Positions 1 to 10,732 of a stretch of 64,000 nt of DNA are shown in pieces. Position numbers and translations under genes: made by a program. How positions within the stretch are numbered: the stretch's first letter is position 1; every line of letters begins with the position of its first letter. Source of the DNA: Erinaceus europaeus (Eukaryota; Chordata; Mammalia; Eulipotyphla; Erinaceidae); assembly GCF_950295315.1 (NCBI RefSeq), contig NC_080185.1, positions 41,194,602-41,258,601 of the forward strand, written 5' to 3'. Below the pieces are notes generated by a model. The model was given only the letters and a program-made list of their open reading frames with translations, made no database searches and was not told where the DNA came from.

Positions 1-82
1 CATCTCCATCGCCCCTTCCCTTCAATTTCTCTCTGTTTCTATCTAATAAAAAATAAATAAAGTTTTTTAAAAGAATATATGA
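1..82 (+). mobile_element. SINE-B, 3' end only (cut by window edge)
   Basis: Begins inside the pyrimidine-rich SINE-B body and ends in the usual CTATCTAATAAAAAATAAATAAAG-type tail. The head lies outside the window. Confidence 0.75.
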
Positions 83-133
83 TACATAAATGGAATACTC
101 GGCTGCAAAAGAGATGGAACCTTGCCATCTAGG

Positions 134-258
134 TTTTTATTTTTTCCTAGAGCACTGCTCAGCTCGGGCTTATGGTGGTGCGGGGGATTGAACCTGGGAC
201 TTTGGAGCCTCAGGCTTGAGATCTCTTTGCATAACCGTTATGCTATCTACTCCCACCC
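134..258 (-). mobile_element. SINE-C
   Basis: Reverse-strand SINE-C: the end element (AGAGCACTGCTCAGCT as read on +), the B box (GGGATTGAACCTGGGA) and the head (GCATAACCGTTATGCTAT) follow in order. Confidence 0.8.
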
Positions 259-261
259 AAC

Positions 262-480
262 ATGATAGAACTTGAGGTGATTGTGTTTACAGTCATTCAG
301 ATAGAGAAAGACAATTACAGGATGATTTCACTCACATGTGGATTATAAAGAAACAAAGCAAATGGTCAGATCAGAACAAAATAATCAGGCCGTTGGTGGG
401 AGGAAATAGATAGAAGGGAGTTGATGGAGGGTTATTAGAAATTAGACAGTCAATAGACAGTGACTCTCTCTCTGCCTAGG
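262..480 (+). mobile_element. Probable L1 3'-end fragment
   Basis: The words AGAAAGACAATTACAGGATGATTTCACTCACATG-like (around 305-340) resemble the end of L1 ORF2/3'UTR seen more clearly at 49563-50110. Short and diverged, so the call is moderate. Confidence 0.4.
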
Positions 481-521
481 TGAGCCCGAGTCATCATGTG
501 AGTAAGAGGAATCTCAATCTC

Positions 522-558
522 TCTCTCTGGAATCTCTCTCTCTCTCTCTCTCTCTCTC
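522..558. repeat. (TC)n microsatellite
   Basis: Simple CT/TC dinucleotide run. Confidence 0.9.
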
Positions 559-666
559 AAATGTTCTCAGTTTTCCTGAGTAAAATTTAAAATTCCTGAA
601 AGAAAAAAAGAAATTTGACAGTGGGGTATATTATGCACTTGAATAGGTGTGACGTTTTATTCCTAA

Positions 667-876
667 AACTTTATTTTATTTATTATTGCATAGAGACAGC
701 CAGAAATTGAGAGAGGAGGGAAATAGAGATAGAGATGGAAAGAGACAGAGAGACACCTGCAGCCCTGCTTCATCACTTGTGAAGCTTTCCCCTTGCAGTT
801 GGGGACCAGGGGCTTGAACATGGGTCCTTGTGAACTGTAATGTGAGCACTTAACCAGGTGAGCCACTGCCTGGCCC
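667..876 (-). mobile_element. SINE-B
   Basis: Full-length reverse-strand copy: T-rich tail at left, GACACCTGCAGCCCTGCTTCA core, B box GGGGCTTGAACATGGG, head complement ending TGCCTGGCCCC. Confidence 0.85.
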
Positions 877-1002
877 CGTATTCCTAGAACTTAAACGTTG
901 CAAACCAATGTTATATCAAAAAAAAAAAAAATGAAGCAAAAGGTGATAGAACTGAAAAGGTAGATATACCAGTCAAGTCATAGTCAGATATTTCTTTTTT
1001 TT

Positions 1003-1279
1003 TTAAAAAAAAAATTATTTATTATTATTATTCCCTTTTGTTGTCCTTGTTGTTTTATTGTAGTTATTATTTATGTCGTTGTTGTTGGATAGGACAGAGA
1101 GAAATGGAGAGAAGAGGGGAAGACAGAGGGGGAGAGAAAGACACCTGCAAACTTACTTCACCACCTGTGAAGCGACTCCCCTGCAGGTAGGGAGCCCAGG
1201 GCTCTAACCGGGATCCTTAGGCTGGTCCTTGCGCTTTGCGCCACCTGCGCTTAACCCGCTGTGCTACTACCCGACTCCC
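1003..1279 (-). mobile_element. SINE-A
   Basis: Reverse-strand full-length copy: TTATTATTCCCTTTTGTTGTC tail, GTTGTTGGATAGGACAGAG body, GCGCCACCTGCGCTTAACCC head and final CCCGACTCCC. Confidence 0.9.
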
Positions 1280-1372
1280 TATAGTCAAATATTTCAATAC
1301 CATTCTCTTCATACATTGACAGTTGTTAAACAGAAAATCAGTAGGTATATAGAATACTAGAAAAGTTATCAA

Positions 1373-1506
1373 CTATTTATTTATCTAGTTTACTAGAGCA
1401 CCGCTCAGCTCTGGTTTGTGGCAGTGCAGGGGACTGAACCTGAAACTTTGAAGGCTCTGGCTTGAGAGTCTCTTTGCATAACCTTTGTGCTATCTACCCC
1501 TGCCTG
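1373..1506 (-). mobile_element. SINE-C
   Basis: AGAGCACCGCTCAGCTCTGG, B box GGGACTGAACCTGAAA and the tRNA-like head are in the usual reverse order. Confidence 0.8.
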
Positions 1507-1959
1507 AAAAGTTATCAACTTTCTTTAACTGATAGTTATGAAACACTATATCCTCAGTAGTTACAATATGGAACAGCAAGGTTTAATGCCCTTCATATAT
1601 TATGATCTGTAAGATAAGTTTTCCAGAGAAAAGTCAACTATTAATACAAAAAAAAAACATATTTAGGCAAGTCACAGAAAAGGAAACAAAATCAGATAAT
1701 TTTTTTTACCTCAAAAATAAAAAAAATAAAGAATAAATAAAAACTTTTTAGTGTTTTTCTCTCACTTTCTGAGGGTGGGAGGGTAAATGGCTAATAGTAA
1801 GTGTATCTGTTGACTCACGGGTGTAGCCTCTCCTCTCCCCATGGTAGGTGTCTGCCGAACACTCACCCCAGAATACACGTTCAGGTTATCCTTTTCCAAG
1901 GTAGACAATACTCCGAGTGACAAAAGAAGCTTAATATATTTTAACTCATGTAAAGAATA
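1507..1959. other. Unassigned intergenic sequence
   Basis: AT-rich, with short A runs. I recognise no repeat family and no coding potential here. Confidence 0.5.
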
Positions 1960-2104
1960 TGAACTTGTCTGTCTCACTACAATGGAGTCAAATTAGAAAT
2001 TAGTAAAAGAATGATCTAGAAACCCCTAAATATTTGGAAACTAAAGAATGTATTCCTAAATAATTAATGAGTCAAGGAAGAAATCAAAAGGAAAATTAGA
2101 AAGT

Positions 2105-2314
2105 TTTTTTTAAATTTATTATTGGATAGAGATAGAGAGAAATTGAGAGGGGTAGGAGAGACAGAGAAGGAGAGAGACAGAGAGACACCAGCAGCCCTGC
2201 TTCACCACTCGTGAAATTTTCCTCCTGCAGGTGGGTGGGGACCAGGGGCTTGAACCCGGGCCCTTGTGCACCATGATGTGAGCACTTAACCAGGTGCACC
2301 ACCACCTGGCCCCC
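2105..2314 (-). mobile_element. SINE-B with exact target duplication
   Basis: Inserted in the old L1; the 11-base target duplication AATTAGAAAGT flanks it at 2094-2104 and 2315-2325. Confidence 0.9.
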
Positions 2315-2363
2315 AATTAGAAAGTGTTTTGAAGAGAATTAAAATAAAAATGCAATATTAAAG

Positions 2364-2482
2364 ACTTATTTGTTTATGAGAGAGCAAGAAGGAGAGAGAG
2401 GATCAGAGTTGATGTGATGCCAGGGATGAACCTCACGACTTCATGCTTGAGACTTTATCCACTGCATCACCTCCCAGGCCAC
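2364..2482 (-). mobile_element. SINE-D (older tRNA-derived SINE)
   Basis: Reverse copy ending TTATCCACTGCATCACCTCCCAGGCC-like (head complement), with B box GGGATGAACCTCACGAC. Diverged and lying within the old L1. Confidence 0.65.
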
Positions 2483-2618
2483 ATATCAGGGTTCCTGAGT
2501 GTAGCTAAGGCATACACTTATGTAGAGGGGAGATCCAAACATGTTTAAATGTGCTATATTTAAATCAAGCATACTTGGAAATTTATAAAACTAAATGTTG
2601 ACATTAGAAAAGAAGGTC

Positions 2619-3692
2619 CTAAGCCCCACTCTCTGAAGGGAGGCTGGGTCAGTCTACTCTGCCACTCGAGGAAGCTTGGTCCTGTAATGAGTTCAGCCTA
2701 CAGGGTTCCTAGAGGTCACCATGAACTGTGAGCTCAGACTGACAGGGACTCAGAGGTTACATAAGCTCCTGTGCTAAATATGAATAGGCATGTGTCCTAG
2801 ATGAGATCTATGGGGTTTACAGTTAATTATGTTTATATACTTTCTTCAAGTTTGGGAGCTACTGGCTGCCCTAATCCAGCTTTCTAGTAGTATTTTCCTC
2901 TCTGAGTAGTAAGTCTCCCCAGACAATATTTTTAGTCCACCTGCATGCTAGCTAGATCAGGCAAAAATTACTAAGGTTATGGGCCCCTAGAAACATACCT
3001 AAAGTAAACTTCTTAGCTTCTTTCCATCCCAAGATCTCTAATCTCATCTGCTACAGCCTTACTTTTTGGTTCCTGTTTGTTACACACTTTTCCCTGTTTT
3101 ATATCTTATCACCTTTCAGCCACCAAGTTGCAGATGCTACTATGATTTCATTCTGACCTCTCTGGGCTGACTAACTCACCAGTGCTTCCTTGCTTCCTGA
3201 AACCTCACCTCTCCAGAGCCCTACACCACTATGGAAAGATAGAGACAGTCTGGGGGGTATGGATCCACCTGCTAATGCCCAGTGAAGAAATAGTTACAGA
3301 AACTAGAACCTCCACATTCTGCATCCCAAAAAGAATTTTGGTTCATACTCCCAGAGGAGGAGAAATGTTAAGTGAAGATGACCAGAGGACTCTGAACTCC
3401 AATTCCATCAGGACCCACAGAGAGAAGAAGAGAAAAGAAGGACATCCAGAAGTGGCAGTGGGTGTAGGTTTGACTTGGAGGGAGAAGAGGGCAGAACCAT
3501 GGAAGAAACCATGGAAGAAATATAGATAGATATTCATAGAAATTGTAGTCAACCCACATCTATGACCTTGGGAAAACTACTGCAGTTTCCAGTGGAGAGA
3601 TTGGGGACACAGAACTCTGGTGGTGGGAGTGGTGTGGAAGTGTATCTCTGTCCTCCCATAATTTTATAAATCAATATGAAATCACTAATAAA
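2619..3692 (+). mobile_element. R1 repeat, 1.07 kb copy inserted in L1
   Basis: Unclassified interspersed repeat ending in AATCACTAATAAAAAA. L1 sequence stops before it and resumes after it, with near-identical flanks AAGAAGGTC / AAAGAGGTC that look like a target duplication. Other copies lie at 7175, 10513, 12560, 18196, 22794 and 63951. The A-rich end and target duplication indicate retrotransposition; it may be the long 3' part of an L1 lineage. A 115-codon open frame at 3182-3529 is not shared by the other copies and is not called a gene. Confidence 0.7.
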
Positions 3693-3869
3693 AAAGAGGT
3701 CACAATTCAGTGACCTACTCTTCCACTTAAATAAGCCCAAAATGTAAGAGTAAATTAAACCAAAAATAAGAAACATAAACCAGAGCAGAAATCAATGAAG
3801 TAGAAAATAGTAAAAAAGATAGAGGAAAATCAATGAAATACAAAGCTAGTCTTTTTGAAACCACTTTCT

Positions 3870-4080
3870 GGAGGAAATGCTGATTTACAGGACTCTTGTC
3901 ACAGGTTCACAGTTTCTCATGTCCACAGGCTCGATGTCAGCACAACTCAGCCACCACCAAGTTGTCGTCTTCCATGTCCTCTTCCAGCCCCCCTCCCGTC
4001 TGTGTCGTAGTAATCTGCTGAAATAGACCACAGTTTATTAATGTTTCTGCCTGTATCTTCCCTGCAAAGGCCAGTATTTA
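3870..4080. other. Unclassified insertion within old L1
   Basis: About 210 bases of non-L1 sequence separate two in-order L1 blocks. I do not recognise the family. Confidence 0.4.
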
Positions 4081-4227
4081 AGGAATCAGTGAAATTGATA
4101 AATCTTTAGCTAGACTCATGAAATGTGGGGAGAAAAAAAAAGCCACATATTACTAGTATGAGAAATGAGAGAAAAGACATCACAGATTCATAAAGACATT
4201 TAAGTTAATGGAGTGGAAGAAGATATT

Positions 4228-4418
4228 ATGTATGGATCAGACCTCTCACTGGGGAGGGGGTCTGCCTTGCTTATGTGTGTGACCCAAGTTCAAATCCCAA
4301 CACCACAAGAGAGTGTCACAGTTACTACATGGGACAGCTTTGGTGATGTGGTGTCTCTCCACCTGTCTGTCTCTTTCAGTCTCCATGTTTCCCTCTACCT
4401 CAATGAAAAAGCATTCTG
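4228..4418 (+). mobile_element. SINE-E (old tRNA-derived SINE)
   Basis: Head with CTCACTGGGGAGGGGGTCTG, B box CAAGTTCAAATCCCAACACC and a CTGTCTGTCTCTTTCAGTC tail. A second, better copy is at 21207-21348. Confidence 0.6.
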
Positions 4419-4947
4419 AGAGTGGTGAAACTGCAATATATATATTATATATATAGTGTCTGTGTGTGTGTTTATTTTTTTAAAAGAAACTTTATGTAGC
4501 TAAAAACTGACAATATGGAGTATATTTTGCCAAAGTAAGACACACTGTTTTCCCTAGCTCTTTATCTGAACATTGTGCCTAATGAAACAGACACTGAAAT
4601 GGAGTTAAGGTGTAAGATGTTTGCTAAGGACCAACACTCGTGAAAGGGGACACAGAGGATTGAGTTAGTGGAGAAACCAGCCCATGATATAGGCTCAGAC
4701 TTGAGTGATCCAGCAGAGAGCTCTGGGATGAATATTGCCAGTCCGAGTGGTCTCATGTCAATCTCTCCTTATGAGATGAGGGCTGGCCCAAGAAAGATAA
4801 CTAGAGCTTGGCAAAGGAGAGACTGCAGCCAGTAGCTACAAAGGTCCTCTTCACTTGTCAGAGCTGAGCATCTAGTTCTTCTCTGCAGAGGGACCTGACT
4901 GCTATATGACTTTGTCTGTCATGATAGACCAGTTCTTAGAATCCCTT
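4419..4947. other. Unassigned intergenic sequence with TA/TG run
   Basis: An AT/TG microsatellite covers about 4433-4472. The rest shows no recognised repeat or gene. Confidence 0.5.
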
Positions 4948-5138
4948 TAAAAATATTTTATTTATTTTAATAAGGGATAAAGGAAGGAGGGAAGGGAGGG
5001 AAGAAGGAAGGAAAGAAAGCCACCAGAGTACTGTACAGCTCTGGCTTATGGTGGTACTGGGGATTGAACCTAGGACCTTAGCATCTCAGGCATGAAAGTC
5101 TTTTTGCAGAACCATTATGCTGTCTCCCCTGCCTGATA
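4948..5138 (-). mobile_element. SINE-C with purine-rich tail
   Basis: Reverse copy: (GGAA)-rich spacer, CAGAGTACTGTACAGCTCTG, B box GGGATTGAACCTAGGAC, head complement GCAGAACCATTATGCTGTCT. Confidence 0.8.
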
Positions 5139-5684
5139 CAGTTCTCTCTATACATCTGGAGAGCAGGTCCTACAGGAGTCCAGGTGGTCTTTGCTCCTGA
5201 GGTTAACACTGCAAACTACAACCAACACTGCAGCAGGTGGTGTTGGATTTACAGTTGAAAGTCATTATTGCTCCTTCTACTCTCCATTCTAAGTCCCTTT
5301 CACCCTCAGTCAACCCTTTCTCTGTTGCTTCTGCATTATATATCTCACCACCACTTCTTTCCCAGACAAACATTGCTGTCCTCATCTATTTACATTTCTA
5401 AATGGGGGGAGAATAGAAATAGCCAAGTAGATCACCTGGGATCCACCACCTCCCTTCAGGGCAACAACTAAGCCAGAGTGGCTCAGTGGGAATCTTGCAT
5501 ATAGTCATGCAGCCACAGAGGTGAGACTCCATGGCTCTGCTCTAAGTCTTGGGAGAGGACCGTGTGATCTTCCTGGGCAGATAGAGAGCAAGGTAGTAAT
5601 CTTGTGAAGGCTTGCCCATCTGGCAGTAGGATAGTCTAGTGAGTCACAAAACTCTCTGGCTCAGCCTCCTTAGTGTGTAGCTCC
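5139..5684. other. Unassigned intergenic sequence
   Basis: Nothing recognised; two short antiparallel frames near 5203-5471 have no protein-like composition. Confidence 0.5.
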
Positions 5685-5698
5685 ATGATACACCTCTT

Positions 5699-5986
5699 TT
5701 TTTTTTTTTTTTCCATTTTTCTCTTTTGTTGTTCATGTTGTTTATCACTGTTGTTGTTGTCGTTGTTATTGCTGTCATTGTTGTTGGATAGGACAGAGAG
5801 AAATCAAGAGAGGAGAGGAAGACCAGAGAGGGGGAGAGGCAGATAGACACCTGCAGACCTGCTTCACCGCTTGTGAAGCGGGCCCCCCTGCAGGTGGGGA
5901 ACTGGGGGCTCGAACTGGGATCCGTATGCCAGTCCTTGCGCTTTACCATGTGTGCTTAATCCGCTGCACTACTGCCCGACCCCCAC
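5699..5986 (-). mobile_element. SINE-A with target duplication
   Basis: Full-length reverse copy. Flanks ATGATACACCTCTT (5685-5698) and ACGATACACCTCTT (5987-6000) form the target duplication with one change. Confidence 0.9.
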
Positions 5987-6000
5987 GATACACCTCTTGC

Positions 6001-6624
6001 CTGTCATCTAGACTTGGCTCTCCAACAACACAGTGATCCACCCTCCCCTAATCCAGCCTCTTAGTTCAAATCTCATTCTGTGATATTAGGGACGTGGGGA
6101 GCTAACACTGTCTGGATCTGGTTTATACTATCTAAGTAATACATTGTGTGGATCCCTTTGGGCTTTTCTCCTAATTGGTCAAGTCTCTGATAAGGTAGTA
6201 AGCTAACTTAGAAACTACTTGCTTGATTTGGTTCCCTGACAATTCCCCCTTGTTCATTGTACAAAAGGAAAAAAAAGTAGCCTTATTCCTCTCTTCCTGA
6301 TAATTACACTCAATTGACCAACTGAATATAGTGACTCCTCTTCTTACTGTTGGTCCCTGGACACAAGTAGATTAAAATGCCCACATGGCAGACACAAGCC
6401 GTAGTGTAATATGAATCTTTTATCCATCCATTTGGGGACTGGCGCTGAGGAGATCCTCAGTTTGGGGCAATATGATCTTCCAGGAACCATTTGACAATAT
6501 CTGAAGAAACCTTATTTGTCACAGCTTGGAGGTGTATGCAATTGGCATCTAGTTGGTAGAATCCAGGGATCCTATTAAATACACCAAGGACAGGGCAATT
6601 CCAACAACAAAGACTTGTTTAGTC
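6001..6624. other. Unassigned intergenic sequence
   Basis: No recognised repeat or coding region. The stretch around 6160-6260 could be an old LTR fragment but no end signals are visible. Confidence 0.4.
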
Positions 6625-6995
6625 TAGGGGCCAGATGGTGGAGCATCAGGTAGAACACATGCATTACCATGTGTGAGGTTCCAGGTTCTGGCTCCAGAAG
6701 CAATAGAGTAGGGACCAATGATCATGCACCTGGTTGAGCTCACACGTTACAATGCACAAGGTCCTGGGTTCGAGCCCCAGGCTCTCACCTGCAGGGGGAA
6801 AGCTTCAAGAGTGGTGAAGCAGTGCTGCAGGTGTCTCTCTCCCTTTCTATCTCCCCCTTCCTCTCAATTTCTGGCTGTCTCTATCCAATAAATAAAGATA
6901 ATAAAAAATTATAAAAAAAACAAGCAATAGAGCAGTGCTGTGGGCATATCCCAGTCTTTCTGTCTTTCTCAATCTCTTTTTTAAAGCTGTAATTT
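6625..6995 (+). mobile_element. SINE-E host copy split by a SINE-B
   Basis: The head GGGCCAGATGGTGGAGCATC and a GTTCCAGGTTCTGGCTCC B-box region lie left of the nested SINE-B; the GTCTTTCTGTCTTTCTCAATC tail lies right of it. Confidence 0.6.
6710..6920 (+). mobile_element. SINE-B nested in SINE-E
   Basis: Forward copy with B box GGGTTCGAGCCCC and tail CCAATAAATAAAGATAATAAA. The word AAGCAATAGAG on both sides (ends near 6709 and 6932) is the target duplication. Confidence 0.85.
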
Positions 6996-7012
6996 TATAA
7001 CTTACATAGTCT

Positions 7013-7164
7013 TTTAAAATATTTTATTTGTTTATTAATGAAAAAGTAGGAGGAGAGGGAGAAATAACTAGACATCACTCTGGTGCATGTGCTGCTGGGG
7101 ATTGAATTCAGGACTTCATGCTTGAGAGTCTAAAGCTCAATCTACTGTGCCCCCTCCCAGACCA
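7013..7164 (-). mobile_element. SINE-D
   Basis: Reverse copy: TTTATTAATG tail, GGGGATTGAATTCAGGAC B box, head complement CTACTGTGCCCCCTCCCAGACC. Confidence 0.7.
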
Positions 7165-7174
7165 CTAAAATTTT

Positions 7175-7536
7175 TTTTTTATGAGGTCATCCATTTCTTT
7201 TTTTCTTTTTTTTTTTTTTTATTAAAGAAAGGATTAATTAACAAAACCATAGGGTAGGAGGGGTACAACTCCACACAATTCCCGCCACCCAATCTCCATA
7301 ACCCACCCCCTCCCCTGATAGCTTTCCCATTCTCTATCTCTCTGGGAGCATGGACCCAGGGTCATTGAGGGTTGCAGAAGGTAGAAGGTCTGGCTTCTGT
7401 AATTGCTTCCTCGCTGAACATGGGCGTTGACTGGTCGGTCCATACTCCCAGTCTGCCTCTCTCTTTCCCTAGTAGGATGGGTCTCTGGGGAAGCTGAGCT
7501 CCAGGACACATTGGTGGTGTCTTCAATCCAGGGAAG
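7175..7536 (-). mobile_element. R1 repeat, 3' end, with 18-base target duplication
   Basis: 5'-truncated reverse R1 copy. The 18-base duplication CCAGACCACTAAAATTTT at 7157-7174 and 7537-7554 is exact, showing that R1 moved by target-primed retrotransposition and that it landed in the end of the SINE-D at 7013. T-rich left end corresponds to its A tail. Confidence 0.85.
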
Positions 7537-7554
7537 CCAGACCACTAAAATTTT

Positions 7555-7755
7555 ATTATCTATTTATTTATTGGATAGAGACAGCAGAAACTGAGAGGGG
7601 TGGGGGTGAGAGAGAGGGATGGAACAGAGAGACACCTGCAGCCCTGCTTCACCACTCACAATGCTTTTCCCCTGCAGGTGGGGACCGGGGGCTCAAACCA
7701 GGTCCATGCACATTATAACATGTGTGCCCAACCAGGTGTGCCACCATCTGGCCCC
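7555..7755 (-). mobile_element. SINE-B
   Basis: Full-length reverse copy with GACACCTGCAGCCCTGCTTC core and CACCATCTGGCCCC end. Confidence 0.85.
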
Positions 7756-7892
7756 ATGATTTCTCTTTTTCAGTCTCTACCCCTCATAAAAAAAAAAAAA
7801 TATATATATATATATATATAGGCCACTGGGAGTGGTGGAGTCAGTTGTGCTGATGCCAAGTTCCTGTGATAACCCTGATGGTAAAAAAAAAA
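7756..7892 (+). mobile_element. SINE-B 3' extension with (TA)n
   Basis: Contains a (TA)n run at 7800-7820 and the extension GGCCACTGGGAGTGGTGGAG ... CCCTGATGGTAAAA that follows some SINE-B copies (also at 9504, 14772 and 37222). Confidence 0.55.
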
Positions 7893-8865
7893 AAATCCAG
7901 TCTAAAATGTTATCACTGGCAAGTTTGAGAAAGCTTGGACTGTAGTAAAGCTCCTTCAGGTCCAGGATCTCTAAACCTAGATCTTTTACCAGGTCCAAGT
8001 TCAGAATCGGAGAAACAGTAAACACACATCCCCCATCATTGGAAGTGATCTAAGTGTGGCTATTCCTGCTTCCACTTCTAATACAGCCCATGGATTTTTT
8101 ACTGAGGACACATACCAAGCAAAGATATTTGATTCAATGAGTATAATGGAATGTGGAGATGAACCAGGAGCCTATCCTCACAGAGTATTTATTTTGATTG
8201 GTACTCAGCTATTATTAGCAGACAATACTAAGACTGGGGAGATAGTACAGTGGTTATGCAGAAAGGCTTTCATGCCTGTGGCATTAAAGATCCCAGGTTT
8301 AAACCCCAAGTACTTCCAGAAGCCAGAGTTGAGCAGAGCTCTGGCAAAACCAAAACAAAGCCCAGGCAATTCCAGTACTTTTTCAGGATATCAGTTTCCT
8401 GGCAGTGTCACATGATAGAGAGTCAGCATAGTCTGCCATTATAAGCTCATTCCTGCATCTCTTTCACTATAAAGTGCCTCCCCTGGTCTCATTCTATCTT
8501 CTGTGGCATTACATGTCAACTGACCAGATACTCTGTAAGACTTCAGATAGCAGTATTGACTGGGACACTGTGGTTAAGAAAGGTGAGCCCACAACAGGAA
8601 TATAAACTCCACTGCTGGCACGATAAATTGTTGGCATGTCCAGGATAGAAGTGGCTGGCTTTAGTGGATACATCACCAAAAGGTCAATTAGATACCCAAA
8701 GTGACGATGCCGTACCAGATGCTCCAGGTGGCTCTCCTTTGCTGGAAGGTTCACCACCAATGTCAGCCTTGGTAACTAAGAATTGATGCAGCTGAGTCCA
8801 TACTTAGTCACTGCCTCTACCACTAAGACTACCTTTTTCGTGTGTTCATCATGCCTGGTATAATT
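7893..8865. other. Unclassified region, possible old retroelement or pseudogene
   Basis: Apart from the SINE at 8234-8357 this stretch matches none of the local repeats. The minus strand has an 83-codon open stretch at 8509-8760 with protein-like composition and the plus strand an open stretch at 8056-8233, but I cannot assign either to a family. Confidence 0.35.
8234..8357 (+). mobile_element. SINE-C-like element
   Basis: Head ACTGGGGAGATAGTACAGTG, B box CCCAGGTTTAAACCCC, end GTTGAGCAGAGCTCTGGCAAAA. Confidence 0.7.
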
Positions 8866-9240
8866 AGTTATCAGAAAAATGCAAAATGCAAATTAAAACA
8901 ACTGTGAGATGCCAGTGTGTACAGACTGATGTGTGTGTATACATACATACATACATATATATATAGGTTCCAGGAAGATAGCACAGTGGTTCTGCAAGAA
9001 ACTTTCCTACTGGAGGCTCTGAGGTCTTAGGTTCGATCCCCAGGACCACTATAAACTGTAGCTGAGCAATGCTCTGGTAGATAAATCAGTGAATAAGCAA
9101 ATAGTGTTGGCAACTCTGTAGAGAAATGCACTGCTGGTGGGAAAGTAAAATTGTGTTGCTGCTTTGGAAAGTATCTAGGCAGCTAGCTCTCAGAAAGTTA
9201 AACGTCTAGTTGCCTTCATGACTCATAAATTTCTTCCCCT
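8866..9240 (+). mobile_element. L1 ORF2 3' fragment, split by SINE-C
   Basis: ATGCAAATTAAAACAACTGTGAGATG left of the SINE and the CTGCTGGTGGGAAAGTAAAA block right of it are consecutive L1 ORF2 end sequences. Confidence 0.7.
8967..9100 (+). mobile_element. SINE-C nested in L1
   Basis: Forward copy: GAAGATAGCACAGTGGTTCT head, GGTTCGATCCCCAGGACC B box, GCTGAGCAATGCTCTGGTAG end; preceded by a (TACA)n/(TA)n run. Confidence 0.8.
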
Positions 9241-9322
9241 TCTGAAAGTGATTGCTGATATTGACAGACAGACAAACAGATAGACTTTCCATTGCCCCCT
9301 CCTTCCAACCCCTGGCAATCAT

Positions 9323-9609
9323 TGGTTGAGTGTACATATTACAATGCACAAGGACCTGGGTTCAAGCCTACAGTCTTCACTCGCAGAGAAGAAGCTTCAT
9401 AAGTGGTGAAGCAGTGTTGCAGGTGTTTCTCTGTCTCCCTCTTTATCTCCTTCCCCTCTCTCAGTCCTATCAAATAAAAAGAAAGAAAAGAAGAAACAAT
9501 GGCCACTGGGAGTGGTAGATTTGTCATGCAGATACCAAGCCCTATACCCTTATAGCCCTGGTGGCAATAAAAGGTAAAAAAAAAAATAAATAAAAATAAA
9601 TAAATAAAC
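9323..9609 (+). mobile_element. SINE-B with 3' extension
   Basis: Forward copy with CTGGGTTCAAGCCTACAG B box and the GGCCACTGGGAGTGGTAGAT extension, ending in an AAATAAATAAA tail. Confidence 0.85.
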
Positions 9610-9727
9610 CAAATTTGCCTTCATGCAAAAGTGGGTGTGGCAGTTGGTCATTCTGTGGCACCAGGCACAGCAGCTTCAATAGAGTGGATTCAATGCTGGA
9701 TGTTTTGGCATTTGCTCTCCTGGCAGA

Positions 9728-9888
9728 CTTTTTCAAACAAAGGGAGAAAGACAGAGAGAGGGAGAGAAATCGTATCACCAGAGCTTGTTTAGGTGCTGTG
9801 GTACTCCCATGTGGAGCAGGGGCTCAGTTCTGGGCTGCTCGCATCACAAGGCAAGTGCCGTACCAGGTGAACCATATCTCTGGCCTCC
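9728..9888 (-). mobile_element. Old tRNA-derived SINE
   Basis: Reverse copy with AAAGACAGAGAGAGGGAG purine tract and head complement TACCAGGTGAACCATATCTC. Diverged; same broad kind as 40558-40683 and 61003-61146. Confidence 0.55.
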
Positions 9889-9889
9889 A

Positions 9890-10512
9890 TGCCTCAACTT
9901 TTTGAAGAACTGTCTTACATTTCGCACTGTGTGCACTTAATCCTGTGTGCCACCACCTGCCCCTGAAGAACTGTCAAACTGTTCCCAAAGCTGCTTTACC
10001 ATTTTACATTCCCTTTAGCAGAAGGTGAAGGGTCTAATTTCTCCACACCCTCAACACCACCTCTTACTGTTTATCATTATTAATTATTACCTTCATCATA
10101 GTCATCACAGCAGGTATGAAATGGTGTCTCATTGTGGTTTTTTTTTTTTTAAATCGTTTTTATAGTTTTTTTTGTTGTCGTTGTTGGATAGGACAGAGAG
10201 AAATGGAGAGAGGAGGGGAAGACAGAGAAGGGGAGAGAAAGATAGACACCTGCAGACCTGCTTCACCGCCTGTGAAGTGACTCCCCTGCAGGTGGGGAGC
10301 CGGGGTTCGAATGGGGATCCTCATGCCGGTCCTTGTGCTTTGCGCCACCTGCGCTTAACCCGCTGCGCTACAGCCCGACTCCCTCATTGTGGTTTTGATT
10401 GGTATTTCCCTAATGCTTAATATTGTTTGAAATATTTTTGTATGCTCATTGACCATCTGTATAGGTCCTTTGGTGAAATGTCTATTTAGATTATTTGCAC
10501 ATTTATTATTGT
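9890..10512 (-). mobile_element. L1 ORF2/3' fragment, antisense, split by SINE-A
   Basis: Antisense L1 words such as GAAATGGTGTCTCATTGTGG, TTTTGATTGGTATTTCCCTA and GGTGAAATGTCTATTTAGAT run across both sides of the SINE. Confidence 0.75.
10141..10383 (-). mobile_element. SINE-A nested in L1
   Basis: Reverse full copy close to the family consensus (GCGCCACCTGCGCTTAACCC head). CTCATTGTGGTTTT on both sides is the target duplication. Confidence 0.9.
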
Positions 10513-10698
10513 TATTGTTATTAGTGATTTAATGTTGGTTTACAAAATTGCAAGATAATGGGTAAATTCCACAGTTCCTACATCAGAGTTCTGTGTCCCC
10601 ATTCCCTCTACTGGAAACTGCAGTGGTTCTCCCAAGATCACAGATATGGGTTGACTATTATTTCTATAACTATCTGTCTGTCTGCAATCAATCAATCA

Positions 10699-10732
<34 letters not shown>

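Larger units (their letters stand above)
1960..4200 (+). mobile_element. Old L1 ORF2 fragment, interrupted three or more times
   Basis: Degenerate L1 ORF2 reads through blocks at 1960-2104, 2315-2363, 2483-2618, 3693-3869 and 4080-4200 (for example GAGTCAAGGAAGAAATCAA, GAGCAGAAATCAATGAAGTA, GAAATTGATAAATCTTTAGC). The blocks are in correct order of the endonuclease/RT linker region, so this is one element split by later insertions. No open frame survives. Confidence 0.75.

Noticed and set aside
3182..3529. 115-codon frame
   Set aside because: Lies wholly inside the R1 repeat and is not open in its other copies.
7234..7545. 103-codon minus frame
   Set aside because: It is the R1 copy at 7175-7536 read on its minus strand plus flank; not conserved among copies.
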